A stretch of 64,000 nucleotides of DNA from contig NZ_CP017560.1 of NCBI RefSeq assembly GCF_001753205.1, positions 1,364,001 to 1,428,000 of the forward strand, written 5' to 3'. A program made the position numbers and the translations under genes. Shown here one piece after another: positions 17,762-25,784 of this stretch. The DNA is from Sporosarcina ureilytica. Lineage in GTDB: Bacteria > Bacillota > Bacilli > Bacillales_A > Planococcaceae. The notes beneath the pieces were generated by a model. The model did not search any database and was not told the origin of the DNA. It saw only the letters and a program-made list of their open reading frames with translations. Numbering within the stretch: the first letter of the stretch is position 1; each line of letters begins with the position of its first letter.

Positions 17762-18256
17762 ATGAAAGCATCTTATATTAACGATTTCGAATCATGGTCC
17801 TCAGAATTTACATATGCAATCCCGTTAACCGTTCGATTTTCAGACGTTGATATGTATGGAATTGTGAATAATGCAGTAATCATCTCTTATTTAGAATATG
17901 CGCGAATTGAATATTTTAAGGCGATAGGGCTGATGGGGAATTGGATGGATTCCGAGGCAACGATCGTTCCTGTCATAGCTGACATACAATGTGACTATGT
18001 GAAGCCGATTCAATATGATGAAAACCTTGCGATTTATGTTAAAGTCGAAACAGTTGGCACATCTTCTATCGACATTCACTATCTTGGAAAAAATGATGCT
18101 GAGGAAATTGTTTTTACGGGAAGAAGTACGATGGTTCAAATAAATAAAGGAACCGGTAAAGGTTTTCCGTGGTCTGAAGAAGAGAAGTTGATTTTTGTTA
18201 ATGGAATAGGGGGAAAGCCGTCACGACCTGCGAAACTTTCACATATTTTAAGGTGA
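17762..18256 (+). CDS. ysmA: Acyl-CoA thioesterase, hot-dog fold (YsmA-like)
   Basis: 164 residues of the 4-hydroxybenzoyl-CoA thioesterase family: RFSDVDMYGIVNNAVIISYLEYARIEYF contains the conserved aspartate and asparagine of the active-site helix region. B. subtilis ysmA has the same position after sdhB. It probably hydrolyses acyl-CoA; substrate unknown. A FadR-like box over its -10 region would fit a role in fatty-acid turnover. Two other thioesterases of this fold are at 36098 and 63403. Confidence 0.88.
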   Translation: MKASYINDFESWSSEFTYAIPLTVRFSDVDMYGIVNNAVIISYLEYARIEYFKAIGLMGNWMDSEATIVPVIADIQCDYVKPIQYDENLAIYVKVETVGTSSIDIHYLGKNDAEEIVFTGRSTMVQINKGTGKGFPWSEEEKLIFVNGIGGKPSRPAKLSHILR

Positions 18257-18278
18257 AAGTGGATAGGAGGGGCGAGTC

Positions 18279-18503
18279 TTGAATGATGGACCGAAACATC
18301 GATCGTTGCTGACGGGAAGAGAACGTGAAATTTTTAATTTGCTTATTGAAGACCAGACAACAAAAGAAATTGCAAGTCAACTAGGTATCAGTGAAAAAAC
18401 TGTTCGAAATCACATATCTAATACGATTCAAAAGCTCGGAGTTTCAGGTAGAGCGCAAGCCATAATAGAGTTATTGCGACTTGGGGAATTACATTTGCGA
18501 TGA
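18279..18503 (+). CDS. gerE: Spore coat gene regulator GerE
   Basis: 74 residues, almost entirely a LuxR-type helix-turn-helix (LTGREREIFNLL, TTKEIASQLGISEKTVRNHISN). GerE acts in the mother cell late in sporulation, activating and repressing coat genes. TTG 18279 is preceded by AGGAGGGG. The short length (no receiver domain) and the position between ysmA and ysmB are the same as in B. subtilis. Its presence implies a spore-forming host. Confidence 0.95.
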   Translation: MNDGPKHRSLLTGREREIFNLLIEDQTTKEIASQLGISEKTVRNHISNTIQKLGVSGRAQAIIELLRLGELHLR

Positions 18504-18575
18504 AATTTGTTGCCTTCAGGAGCAAAAAAAGGGAGAATAGAATTACAGTAATCGGTTTTCAGGGAGTTGGTTAAC

Positions 18576-19046
18576 TTGACGGAACGGATAGCATCGACAA
18601 ATCATGATGAAAAAGAAGTGGCGCGTATGGAAAAAGAGTTAAGATACGTTGCTGCGATTATCAAACATAATGGACGAAAAATCTTAAAAAATTATACCAT
18701 CACACCTCCTCAATTTGTTGCGCTGCAATGGTTATTTGAACACGGGGATATGACAATTGGTGATTTATCTAATAAAATGTTCCTCGCATTCAGTACAACG
18801 ACAGATTTAGTTGACAGAATGGAGAATAATCATTTGGTAAAGCGGATACGCGATAATAAAGATCGACGTGTCGTTAGAATTCAACTCCTTGCGGAAGGAG
18901 AGCGTGTTATTGAAGAAGTAATCGATAAACGGCGCCATTATTTAAATTCGGTGTTGTCCGATTTCGACGAGGCAGAAGTACAACAACTCTCTCAATTGCT
19001 GTCAAAACTTCATCAAGAGATGAAGAAAGATTGGAAAGAGGATTGA
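18576..19046 (+). CDS. ysmB: MarR-family transcriptional regulator (YsmB-like)
   Basis: About 156 residues with a winged helix-turn-helix (MTIGDLSNKMFLAFSTTTDLVDRMENNHLVKRIRDNKDRR). It lies between gerE and racE as ysmB does in B. subtilis. Its targets and ligand are unknown. I choose TTG 18576, nine bases after AGGGAG; TTG 18567 is directly next to that site and too close. Confidence 0.88.
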   Translation: MTERIASTNHDEKEVARMEKELRYVAAIIKHNGRKILKNYTITPPQFVALQWLFEHGDMTIGDLSNKMFLAFSTTTDLVDRMENNHLVKRIRDNKDRRVVRIQLLAEGERVIEEVIDKRRHYLNSVLSDFDEAEVQQLSQLLSKLHQEMKKDWKED

Positions 19047-19056
19047 GGGATTCATA

Positions 19057-19854
19057 ATGGTTAAACCAATCGGAGTTATTGACTCGGGAGTCGGAGGGCT
19101 TACTGTAGTCAAAGAAATGCTAAACATCTTGCCAAATGAATCGATTGTTTATTTAGGAGACGATAAACGCTGTCCATATGGTTCACGATCAGAGGAAGAG
19201 GTTCGAAAGTTTACGATTGAAATGGTTGAAAGACTTTCGGAGATGGACATTAAAATGCTGGTCATTGCCTGTAATACGGCAACCGCAGTCGCATTGGATA
19301 CGATTCGTCAACTGTTTAGCTTTCCAGTCATTGGCGTCGTGGTTCCTGGCGCTCGTGCGGCTGTGACAAATTCAACGACACAACAAATAGCAGTGCTTGG
19401 CACGACTCGTACAATTGAAAGTGGTGCGTACAGTGATGAAATCGTACGCCAATCGCCTGACGCAGTCGTTTATCCACTTGCTTGTCCTGATTTTGTCCCG
19501 ATTGTTGAAAGTGGTCAATACAAATCAGAAAATGCAAGGTTTATTATAGATCGAACGTTGCAAAATTTAGTGGAGAAAGATTTCGATGTGGCAATTTTAG
19601 GGTGTACACATTATCCCCTTTTAGAGGGGCATATTCAAAGTTGTCTCCCAGAACATGTACAAATTATTTCATCTGCAGTGGAGACCGTTAGAGACGTCGA
19701 AAAAGAATTAGATGCTAAAGGAATTAGAAATGCGAAGTTTACAGAAGGAAATGTTTTATTTTATACGACAGGTCCTAGTGAAAATTTCAAGACAATCGTT
19801 ACAGATTGGCTTCGCTTAGATAATCCTGATGTTAGAAAGATTACTTTACCGTAA
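19057..19854 (+). CDS. racE: Glutamate racemase
   Basis: 265 residues. Both catalytic cysteines are present, in ACNTATA (Cys72) and LGCTHYPLL (Cys183), and the substrate motif IDSGVGGLTV is at the N-terminus. It supplies D-glutamate for peptidoglycan. It begins ten bases after the MarR gene, so the two may share a transcript. A terminator follows. Confidence 0.96.
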   Translation: MVKPIGVIDSGVGGLTVVKEMLNILPNESIVYLGDDKRCPYGSRSEEEVRKFTIEMVERLSEMDIKMLVIACNTATAVALDTIRQLFSFPVIGVVVPGARAAVTNSTTQQIAVLGTTRTIESGAYSDEIVRQSPDAVVYPLACPDFVPIVESGQYKSENARFIIDRTLQNLVEKDFDVAILGCTHYPLLEGHIQSCLPEHVQIISSAVETVRDVEKELDAKGIRNAKFTEGNVLFYTTGPSENFKTIVTDWLRLDNPDVRKITLP

Positions 19855-19890
19855 AATCCGGTGCGCCTACTAGTGGGCGGCCGGTTTTTT
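19855..19890 (+). terminator. Terminator after racE
   Basis: GC-rich hairpin (ATCCGGTGCGCC against GGGCGGCCGGTT) with a short loop, ending in TTTTTT. Confidence 0.8.
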
Positions 19891-20038
19891 GCTTTCGTAA
19901 AAGACTGTATGATAAAGTAGTACCCTATAGAACAAAATGTGTAATGAATATTAGTTGTTCAACGATAGAAGCTTTTATAGTGATTTTTGGAAAATATTTG
20001 CTTATTGCAAAGGAAAATAAAATGATGGAGTGATTTAT

Positions 20039-20800
20039 ATGACAAGACATGATAATCGAGCGGGAAATGAATTGAGACCTGTCACGATTGAAACAGATTA
20101 CTTAATTCACCCTGAGGGTTCTGTACTTATTTCAGTTGGGAATACAAAGGTCATTTGTACGGCAACGATTGAAGACCGTGTTCCGCCTTTTTTAAGAGGT
20201 AGCGGGAAAGGGTGGGTAACAGCTGAGTATTCAATGCTTCCACGTGCTACGGGGCAGCGTACGCAGCGTGAAGCAACAAGAGGAAAGCTTGGCGGCCGTA
20301 CGATGGAGATTCAACGACTGATTGGACGAGCTCTACGTGCGGTAACGGATTTGGAAGCTCTTGGTGAGCGTACAATTTGGGTGGACTGTGACGTTATCCA
20401 AGCGGATGGGGGAACACGTACTGCCTCCATTACTGGTGCGTTCGTTGCGATGGTAATAGCCGTGGAGAAGGTTGTTGAGCAACATGGTTTGAAAAAATTC
20501 CCGATTACGGACTTTTTAGCCGCGACGAGTGTCGGGGTAATTGAAGAAGATCAGCTCGTACTTGACTTGAATTATATTGAAGATTCCGCGGCGGCTGTTG
20601 ATATGAACGTCGTCATGACGGGGGAAGGCGCTTTTGTAGAGCTGCAAGGTACTGGTGAAGAGGCGACGTTTACACGGGATGAAATGAATGGTCTCGTTTC
20701 ACTTGCGGAGGAAGGCATTGAACAATTATTTGCGCTCCAAAAAGAAGTGCTTGGACCGATTGCACAGCGTATCGGCGAAGAGGCAGGCGGAGAAGTTTGA
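20039..20800 (+). CDS. rph: Ribonuclease PH
   Basis: 253 residues of the phosphorolytic exoribonuclease family, which trims tRNA 3' ends. Conserved segments include [26 protein letters not shown] and the phosphate-binding [18 protein letters not shown] 20039 follows GATGGAG; an in-frame GTG at 20030 lies inside that site. The stop overlaps the start of the next gene (TTGA), so translation is coupled. Confidence 0.96.
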   Translation: MTRHDNRAGNELRPVTIETDYLIHPEGSVLISVGNTKVICTATIEDRVPPFLRGSGKGWVTAEYSMLPRATGQRTQREATRGKLGGRTMEIQRLIGRALRAVTDLEALGERTIWVDCDVIQADGGTRTASITGAFVAMVIAVEKVVEQHGLKKFPITDFLAATSVGVIEEDQLVLDLNYIEDSAAAVDMNVVMTGEGAFVELQGTGEEATFTRDEMNGLVSLAEEGIEQLFALQKEVLGPIAQRIGEEAGGEV

Positions 20801-21429
20801 AAGAAGTATTGATTGCGACGAATAATAAAGGAAAGCGTAAAGATTTCGAAGCATTATTTCATCCGCTTGGCATCAACGTGTTAACGTTACAAGATATTGA
20901 AGAAATGATTGATGTAGAAGAAACAGGGACGACTTTTGAAGAGAATGCCATTTTAAAAGCTGAAACCGTTGCGAACTTACTTGGCAAAACGGTTATTGCT
21001 GACGATAGTGGACTCGAAATAGATGCCCTAGACGGTGCGCCTGGCGTTTATTCTGCACGTTATGCTGGGAATGACAGTACTGATGAGTTGAACATTGATA
21101 AAGCGTTACGAGCACTCGAGGGCGTCCCTGGCGATAAACGTACAGCGCGTTTTCGATGTGTGTTAGCTGTAGCGGGCCCGATGATGGAGACAACAGTGTT
21201 TTCGGGAAGTTGTGAAGGAGTTATTACCGAAGCGCGACGCGGAACCAACGGCTTTGGCTACGACCCGATTTTTTATGTGCCATCAAAAGACCGAACGATG
21301 GCTGAATTAACTGCAGAGGAAAAAAGTAAGATTTCTCATCGAGGTGCAGCATTAAAAAAATTACAAGCTGAACTCTCGACAATGATTCAAAAGGTAGGAG
21401 AACAAATTGAAGATAATCGTAATGAGTGA
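20797..21429 (+). CDS. rdgB: XTP/dITP non-canonical purine pyrophosphatase
   Basis: 210 residues of the HAM1/RdgB family, the YsnA position of B. subtilis. Diagnostic motifs: [13 protein letters not shown] at the N-terminus, [34 protein letters not shown], and [10 protein letters not shown] with SHRGAALKK at the end. It hydrolyses deaminated purine triphosphates. The start is TTG overlapping the rph stop, with GGCGGAGAAG just before it. Confidence 0.95.
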   Translation: MKEVLIATNNKGKRKDFEALFHPLGINVLTLQDIEEMIDVEETGTTFEENAILKAETVANLLGKTVIADDSGLEIDALDGAPGVYSARYAGNDSTDELNIDKALRALEGVPGDKRTARFRCVLAVAGPMMETTVFSGSCEGVITEARRGTNGFGYDPIFYVPSKDRTMAELTAEEKSKISHRGAALKKLQAELSTMIQKVGEQIEDNRNE

Positions 21430-21892
21430 TTCACATGGAGATAAAACGACGATAGAAAAAGTAGTGTCACAACAAGCGGATGCCTATTTTCACTGCGGTG
21501 ATAGCGAATTAACCTATCATGATCCGGTATTTCAATCGATGTACAAAGTGGCTGGTAACTGTGATTTGGATAGTGAGTATCCAGATGAAGTGACAACGAC
21601 TGAAGGTGGAAAGGAAATTTTCATGGTACATGGTCACCGCCATGACGTGAAAGGTTCCATGATGGGGATGTATTACAGTGCGAAAGAGAAAGAAGTAGAC
21701 ATCGCTTTATTTGGACATTCACATGTATATGGTGCAGAGATGAAGGATGGCATTTTATTTGTCAATCCGGGCAGTACAATGCTTCCGAGAGGCGGGAATC
21801 CTGCTACTTATGCGGTGATCGAGTTGGGCGAGAAAGTAGTTGTGACATTTAAGGATTTAAATCATGAAATCGTGGATTCGATAGAATTCTAA
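21407..21892 (+). CDS. ysnB: Metallophosphoesterase (YsnB/YfcE-like)
   Basis: 161 residues of the small calcineurin-like phosphoesterase family, with the metal-site motifs MSDSHGD, HCGDSE, VAGNCD, VHGHRHD and GHSHV. The substrate is unknown. It overlaps the previous gene by 23 bases; TTG 21407 follows AGGAGA within that gene. It is the last gene whose position matches the B. subtilis block. Confidence 0.92.
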   Translation: MKIIVMSDSHGDKTTIEKVVSQQADAYFHCGDSELTYHDPVFQSMYKVAGNCDLDSEYPDEVTTTEGGKEIFMVHGHRHDVKGSMMGMYYSAKEKEVDIALFGHSHVYGAEMKDGILFVNPGSTMLPRGGNPATYAVIELGEKVVVTFKDLNHEIVDSIEF

Positions 21893-21942
21893 AAAGCATA
21901 AAGTAATGTGTCGTGTCATAGTATAATCGTGATAACAAAAAT

Positions 21943-21980
21943 AAGGTCCAAACCTGACTTTTCGGGGAAGGGCCTTTTTT
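21943..21980 (+). terminator. Terminator after ysnB
   Basis: AAGGTCC and GGGCCTT pair (with a G-T pair) around an imperfect inner hairpin, followed by TTTTTT. The pairing is weaker than at most other terminators here. Confidence 0.55.
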
Positions 21981-22077
21981 ATAAGTAAATATAATTGAAT
22001 GATAATCTATTATGTAGTGCTCGATGTCTGAATTCCCGCGCGAATTATCAATAGTAAATGTTAGGGAGGTCAAGAAG

Positions 22078-22242
22078 GTGAGCGCCGAGTTATCGGTCGA
22101 AATCATTTCGGATGATATAAACAACATTACGATTGCGATTCTATTAAAAGGTCGACTCATTAGTATTGTTTCTGGCAATGCGGACATAGTATTCGCGGAA
22201 TTAACTAAATTGTTCAGAGGTGTTAAGGTGCTGTCTTGCTAA
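22078..22242 (+). CDS. Small hypothetical protein (54 residues)
   Basis: GTG 22078 follows GGGAGGT at 22064-22070 with seven bases between. The product begins MSAELSVEIISDD and ends with a cysteine. It has alternating hydrophobic residues (NITIAILLKGRLISIVSG) that look like a two-stranded sheet plus a helix, not a membrane span. The frame stays open about 54 bases further upstream, without a good ribosome binding site. I do not recognise the family. Confidence 0.5.
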   Translation: MSAELSVEIISDDINNITIAILLKGRLISIVSGNADIVFAELTKLFRGVKVLSC

Positions 22243-22332
22243 AAGTATGAGAGCTTGTAAAGCAATTCGAAGTAGTACACTAATGTTTTCGAATCAGTCA
22301 TAAAGTTACTTCATTAAAATGTCAGAATTGTT

Positions 22333-22362
22333 TTGTTGGATTGTGTTCAAATATGTTAGAAT
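22333..22362 (+). promoter_or_regulatory. Possible promoter for the DUF420 gene
   Basis: TTGTTG at 22333-22338 and TAGAAT at 22357-22362 with an 18-base spacer, 39 bases before the start codon. The match is moderate. Confidence 0.4.
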
Positions 22363-22400
22363 TAAAATAAAGATGATTATAAGAAATAGAGGTAAGTTAT

Positions 22401-22946
22401 ATGAATTCGATAACTGAAGAAAATTTTAAGCCACGTAATTATAAACCTGCCATCATTATTTTAACGATTGTTTTAATCAGTGCAATCGTCATTTTACTAA
22501 GATTGCCCGGTGTTAAAGATTTCGATGCGTTCGATGTGACAATTTTACCTTTAATGAATGCAATCCTTAACGCGTGTTCATTTATCTTTCTACTTGCGGC
22601 ATTGATTGCGATTTTAAACGGAAATGTCAAAGTGCATCAACGATTTATATATGCAGCGCTACTTTCCACCTTATTATTTTTAATTATATACGTAATCTTT
22701 CACTTTATCGCTTCTGCCACTTCTTATGGCGGAGACGGATTTATGAAGATATTTTATTATTTCATACTCGTTACCCATATTCTTTTTGCTATAGCAAATA
22801 TTCCGTTAATGTTAACGAGTGTGACAAGTGCTTGGAATCGCAACAATGCGTTTCATAAGAAGCTCTCGCGTTGGACGATGCCCATTTGGTTGTACGTTAG
22901 TTTTTCTGGTGTGTTAGTTTATTTGTTGATTAGACCTTATTACTAA
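22401..22946 (+). CDS. DUF420 membrane protein (YozB/CtaM-like)
   Basis: 181 residues with about five membrane helices and conserved histidines near helix ends (KVHQRFIYAAL, YVIFHFIA, LVTHILFAIANIP, AFHKKLSRW), the pattern of DUF420 proteins. The Staphylococcus member CtaM is needed for assembly of the heme a cytochrome oxidase. It stands alone between a hypothetical gene and a tRNA gene, far from the oxidase at 45-48 kb. Start ATG 22401 has AGAGGTAAG before it. Confidence 0.82.
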   Translation: MNSITEENFKPRNYKPAIIILTIVLISAIVILLRLPGVKDFDAFDVTILPLMNAILNACSFIFLLAALIAILNGNVKVHQRFIYAALLSTLLFLIIYVIFHFIASATSYGGDGFMKIFYYFILVTHILFAIANIPLMLTSVTSAWNRNNAFHKKLSRWTMPIWLYVSFSGVLVYLLIRPYY

Positions 22947-23317
22947 TCTAGAATGTGTGTTTGTTCTGTTTAGGCAGTAAAGAGAAGATATATGAAGGAT
23001 TAACCATGGGGGTGGGGAATCCTTCTGGATACAACATGGTAAGTGTAAGCTTATGAAGAACGTCTATCGTTCATCGAGAAACAAAAATTTGCTATCAAAG
23101 AGTGATTTAAAGCGCTTCTATGTGGGTGTTCGATTGTTTAGATAAAATGAAATACAAAGAAATTAAATTTATTGCTGCATTTTGTTTCCATTTTGCTGAA
23201 AAGGTGTTATAGTTATTCATGGTTATCAAATAGATGGCAGAAGTTACTGCAAGACAGGCACTTTTTATAGTCAAAAATAGATTTTAAAAAACATTTTTAC
23301 TTTTTTATAAAAAAGTG
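22947..23317. other. Gene-free spacer before the tRNA
   Basis: No credible gene. One inverted repeat, GAAGGATT at 22994-23001 with AATCCTTC at 23018-23025, has a G-rich loop and no T run. The end of the stretch becomes very AT-rich just before the tRNA promoter. Confidence 0.6.
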
Positions 23318-23347
23318 TTGACATCCTCTAGATGATTATCGTATAAT
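23318..23347 (+). promoter_or_regulatory. Strong promoter of the tRNA-Arg gene
   Basis: Consensus TTGACA at 23318-23323 and consensus TATAAT at 23342-23347 with an 18-base spacer, about 60 bases before the tRNA. Confidence 0.88.
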
Positions 23348-23408
23348 AGTATTTGTCGTTGAGGTCATTGAAATTAATTCAAGAAGACGAACGCGGTACA
23401 TAAAACAT

Positions 23409-23482
23409 GTCCCAGTAGCTCAGCTGGATAGAGCAACAGCCTTCTAAGCTGTGGGTCAGGGGTTCGAATCCCTTCTGGGACG
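23409..23482 (+). tRNA. trnR: tRNA-Arg (anticodon UCU)
   Basis: A full cloverleaf can be folded: acceptor stem GTCCCAG/CTGGGAC, D arm GCTC/GAGC, anticodon stem ACAGC/GCTGT with loop CTTCTAA giving anticodon TCT, and T arm with TTCGAAT. The discriminator base is G and CCA is not encoded. It has its own promoter and terminator. Confidence 0.97.
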
Positions 23483-23487
23483 TCCAT

Positions 23488-23524
23488 AAAAAGCCTACGA
23501 ACATAAAGTTCGTAGGCTTTTTTG
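23488..23524 (+). terminator. Terminator of the tRNA-Arg gene
   Basis: AAAGCCTACGAAC and GTTCGTAGGCTTT form a perfect stem with a five-base loop, followed by a T run. Confidence 0.93.
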
Positions 23525-24328
23525 TTTCGTGAGAATTAGCTGGTTCAATATTAAATTGGGTTGCGTCGATTTTCGGTCAATGAGTTGAATAGCTTGTCGA
23601 AATATTCCTTACGTATGTTCAGTTGCTCTAAATTTACTTTTAGAAGTGCATGCCTGTAAATGTTGGCTGATGTTCCAATTTTTGGCATGACCTGCACTTA
23701 CCTGTACAGCTATTGAGGGAATGCTTTTTCTGCTTCAAAGACTAAAGAAGATTATCGTAGGTCGTTTTGCTAATGGCGAATGATAACTTTTAATAACATC
23801 GGACAGAAAATTTGTCCGCTAGTGAATGTGCTTATTGTAAGCTATTTTAAGAAAAACTGCTATAATAGCATCCAGAGTAACCACTCGAGAGGTTACATGC
23901 GTGGAGAATGCCATAGGTTAAGCGATAGCAGTCTTCAAATCTATATCAATGACTTCATCGCAAAGCTGATAGCACAAATTGCTAAAAGTCCGATAATCCC
24001 GGTACATTCGTTGTTCCCACTCCATCACATATGCCGTGTAAATACAATGGAGATGTGTGCGACGAGCGCATGTAATTGTTGCGATGGAACTCTTCTGCAA
24101 GGTAAAGTAGCGACATGGCCAATTTGATGAAAACCTCAAAGCTTCAGCTGATGCCATCTGTTCGAATGATTTTAGCATCGTAAGGGATGTATCTGTACTG
24201 AGCGCATCTAGTTATCCGCTTTTCGTCTTTGCAATCACGGAACTATGGTTTAGACCGGTTTTTTCGGTGCGGAACTTTAGTTAATAAATTTTTCTATTAA
24301 ATTATTTATCTAAAAGGGGATTACTATT
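23525..24328. other. Gene-poor stretch downstream of tRNA-Arg
   Basis: About 800 bases. Two overlapping open stretches exist in opposite directions (plus strand 23780-24127, minus strand 23918-24178), but neither has a ribosome binding site or a composition I recognise. The minus-strand frame (start MLKSFEQMASAEA) looks somewhat protein-like and could be a remnant of a decayed gene. ACCGGTTTTTTCGGT at about 24256-24270 is a small hairpin. No copy of the tRNA 3' end was seen that would mark an integrated element. Confidence 0.5.
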
Positions 24329-25600
24329 ATGTGCGGATTTAACGCAGTATTAGCAAGAAGTACGAAAAATGCTCCAAGCAGTATCGGTCCATATTCACAA
24401 ACTGTAGCTTTCTCTCATTACAATTATCTATCAGCTCAATTACCATTGGATGCAAAAACTGGTGAATTAATAGCTGGTGGCATAAAAGAGCAGGCTGAAC
24501 AGTGCTTAAAAAATATCAAGGCAATTGTAGATAGCATCGATCATGTTATGAGCGATATTGTTAAAATCACTGTATTTGTTAAGGATATAAATGATGCCTA
24601 TGCTGTAGACGAAGTTTATAATACATTTTTCCCAACCTATGTTCCAGCACGGACGATGGTCGAAGTTGCAGCGTTACCTATGGATGCATTAGTGCAAATT
24701 GAAGCACTTGTCTCAAATGGTGAAGGGACAATTCCAAACGCTCCACAAGCAGGCGACCTTATTAAGCTTACAAATAACACAGAAAATGCACCGACAAGTC
24801 TTTTGTCTACACAAACTGTGTCATTCTCTCATTACAATAATCTTTCGGCTCAATTACCGATTGATCCGAAAACTGGAAGATTGGTAGCTGGCGGTGTGAA
24901 AGAGCAGACTGGACAGTGCTTGAAAAATATCAAGGCAATATTAGAAAGTATCGATGTTCCTTTTGACGATATTGTTAAAATTAATATCTACCTTAAAAAC
25001 CTTTCGGATATTGAAGCTGTAAATGAAGTTTATACAACATTTTTCCCGGACTCGGCTATCGCTAGGTCCGCAGCCTATGTTCCTGCACGTACAACAGTTG
25101 CAGCCTCAGCTTTACCTATGGATGCTTTGGTACAAATTGAAGCAGTGGTATCGCATGGAGATGGTACACCTCCGCAAGCTGTTGAAGATAGACATGGAAT
25201 CGTTATATGGGCAAACAACACTGAAAATGCACCAAAGAGTTCTCTATCTACACAAACTGTAGCTTTCTCTCATTACAATCACCTATCAGCTCAATTACCA
25301 TTGGATGCAAAAACTGGTGAATTGGTAGCTGGCGGCGTAAAAGAGCAGGCTGAACAGTGCTTGAAAAATATCAAGGCAATTGTAGAAAGTATCGACCACG
25401 TTATGGATGATGTGGTTAATGTAAATATCTTCGTTAAAAACATTGCAGATATTGATGCTATAGACGAAGTTTACACAACGTTCTTCCCGGGTGGTATTCC
25501 TGCACGAAGAACTGTTGGTGTATCAGCTTTACCTAAAGATGCTTTAGTTCAAATCGATGCAGTGGTATCAAACGCTGAAGGAACACCTCCGAAAGCATAA
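24329..25600 (+). CDS. Protein of three tandem RidA (YjgF/YER057c/UK114) domains
   Basis: 423 residues, three times the usual RidA length of about 125-130. Units span about 1-132, 150-281 and 297-423. RidA hydrolyses reactive enamine/imine intermediates. Unit 1 keeps the active-site pattern: GPYSQ at 20-24, Arg108 in VPART and Glu125 in LVQIE. Units 2 and 3 keep the arginine (254, 393) but have LSTQ in place of PYSQ, so the active-site tyrosine is lost; unit 3 also has Asp for Glu (410). Units are joined by linkers of 15-20 residues. Start ATG 24329 has AAAGGGG before it. Single RidA proteins are trimers, so a one-chain trimer is plausible but inferred. No neighbour suggests a substrate. Confidence 0.9.
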   Translation: MCGFNAVLARSTKNAPSSIGPYSQTVAFSHYNYLSAQLPLDAKTGELIAGGIKEQAEQCLKNIKAIVDSIDHVMSDIVKITVFVKDINDAYAVDEVYNTFFPTYVPARTMVEVAALPMDALVQIEALVSNGEGTIPNAPQAGDLIKLTNNTENAPTSLLSTQTVSFSHYNNLSAQLPIDPKTGRLVAGGVKEQTGQCLKNIKAILESIDVPFDDIVKINIYLKNLSDIEAVNEVYTTFFPDSAIARSAAYVPARTTVAASALPMDALVQIEAVVSHGDGTPPQAVEDRHGIVIWANNTENAPKSSLSTQTVAFSHYNHLSAQLPLDAKTGELVAGGVKEQAEQCLKNIKAIVESIDHVMDDVVNVNIFVKNIADIDAIDEVYTTFFPGGIPARRTVGVSALPKDALVQIDAVVSNAEGTPPKA

Positions 25601-25682
25601 TAAACATTTGTATAACAGGATAGGAATCATCTTTTTTGTTATCAATGCTGATGATAAGTGTAAAATGGCATACTATACAAAA

Positions 25683-25721
25683 ACAGGGGCTGTCTAAAAC
25701 GAAAAATGAGGCAGCCCCTGT
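25683..25721. terminator. GC-rich hairpin after the triple-RidA gene
   Basis: ACAGGGGCTGTCT pairs with GGCAGCCCCTGT. There is no T run on the plus side, but the minus strand ends the hairpin with TTTTTG, so as a terminator it would suit leftward transcription. Similar hairpins are common at decayed insertion sequence ends; no such element is visible. Confidence 0.55.
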
Positions 25722-25737
25722 CAACGTAGATGAAAAG

Positions 25738-25784
25738 GCATCAAGGCTTTAGCTGATTATGGCAGAAATCTTGATGCTTTTTTT
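25738..25784 (+). terminator. Terminator downstream of the triple-RidA gene
   Basis: GCATCAAG at 25738-25745 pairs with CTTGATGC at 25770-25777, followed by a run of seven T. The loop is long (24 bases) and may itself fold. Confidence 0.7.

Noticed and set aside
25683..25721. Insertion sequence end
   Set aside because: The hairpin resembles sequences found at some IS ends, but there is no transposase frame, no partner repeat and no target duplication nearby.
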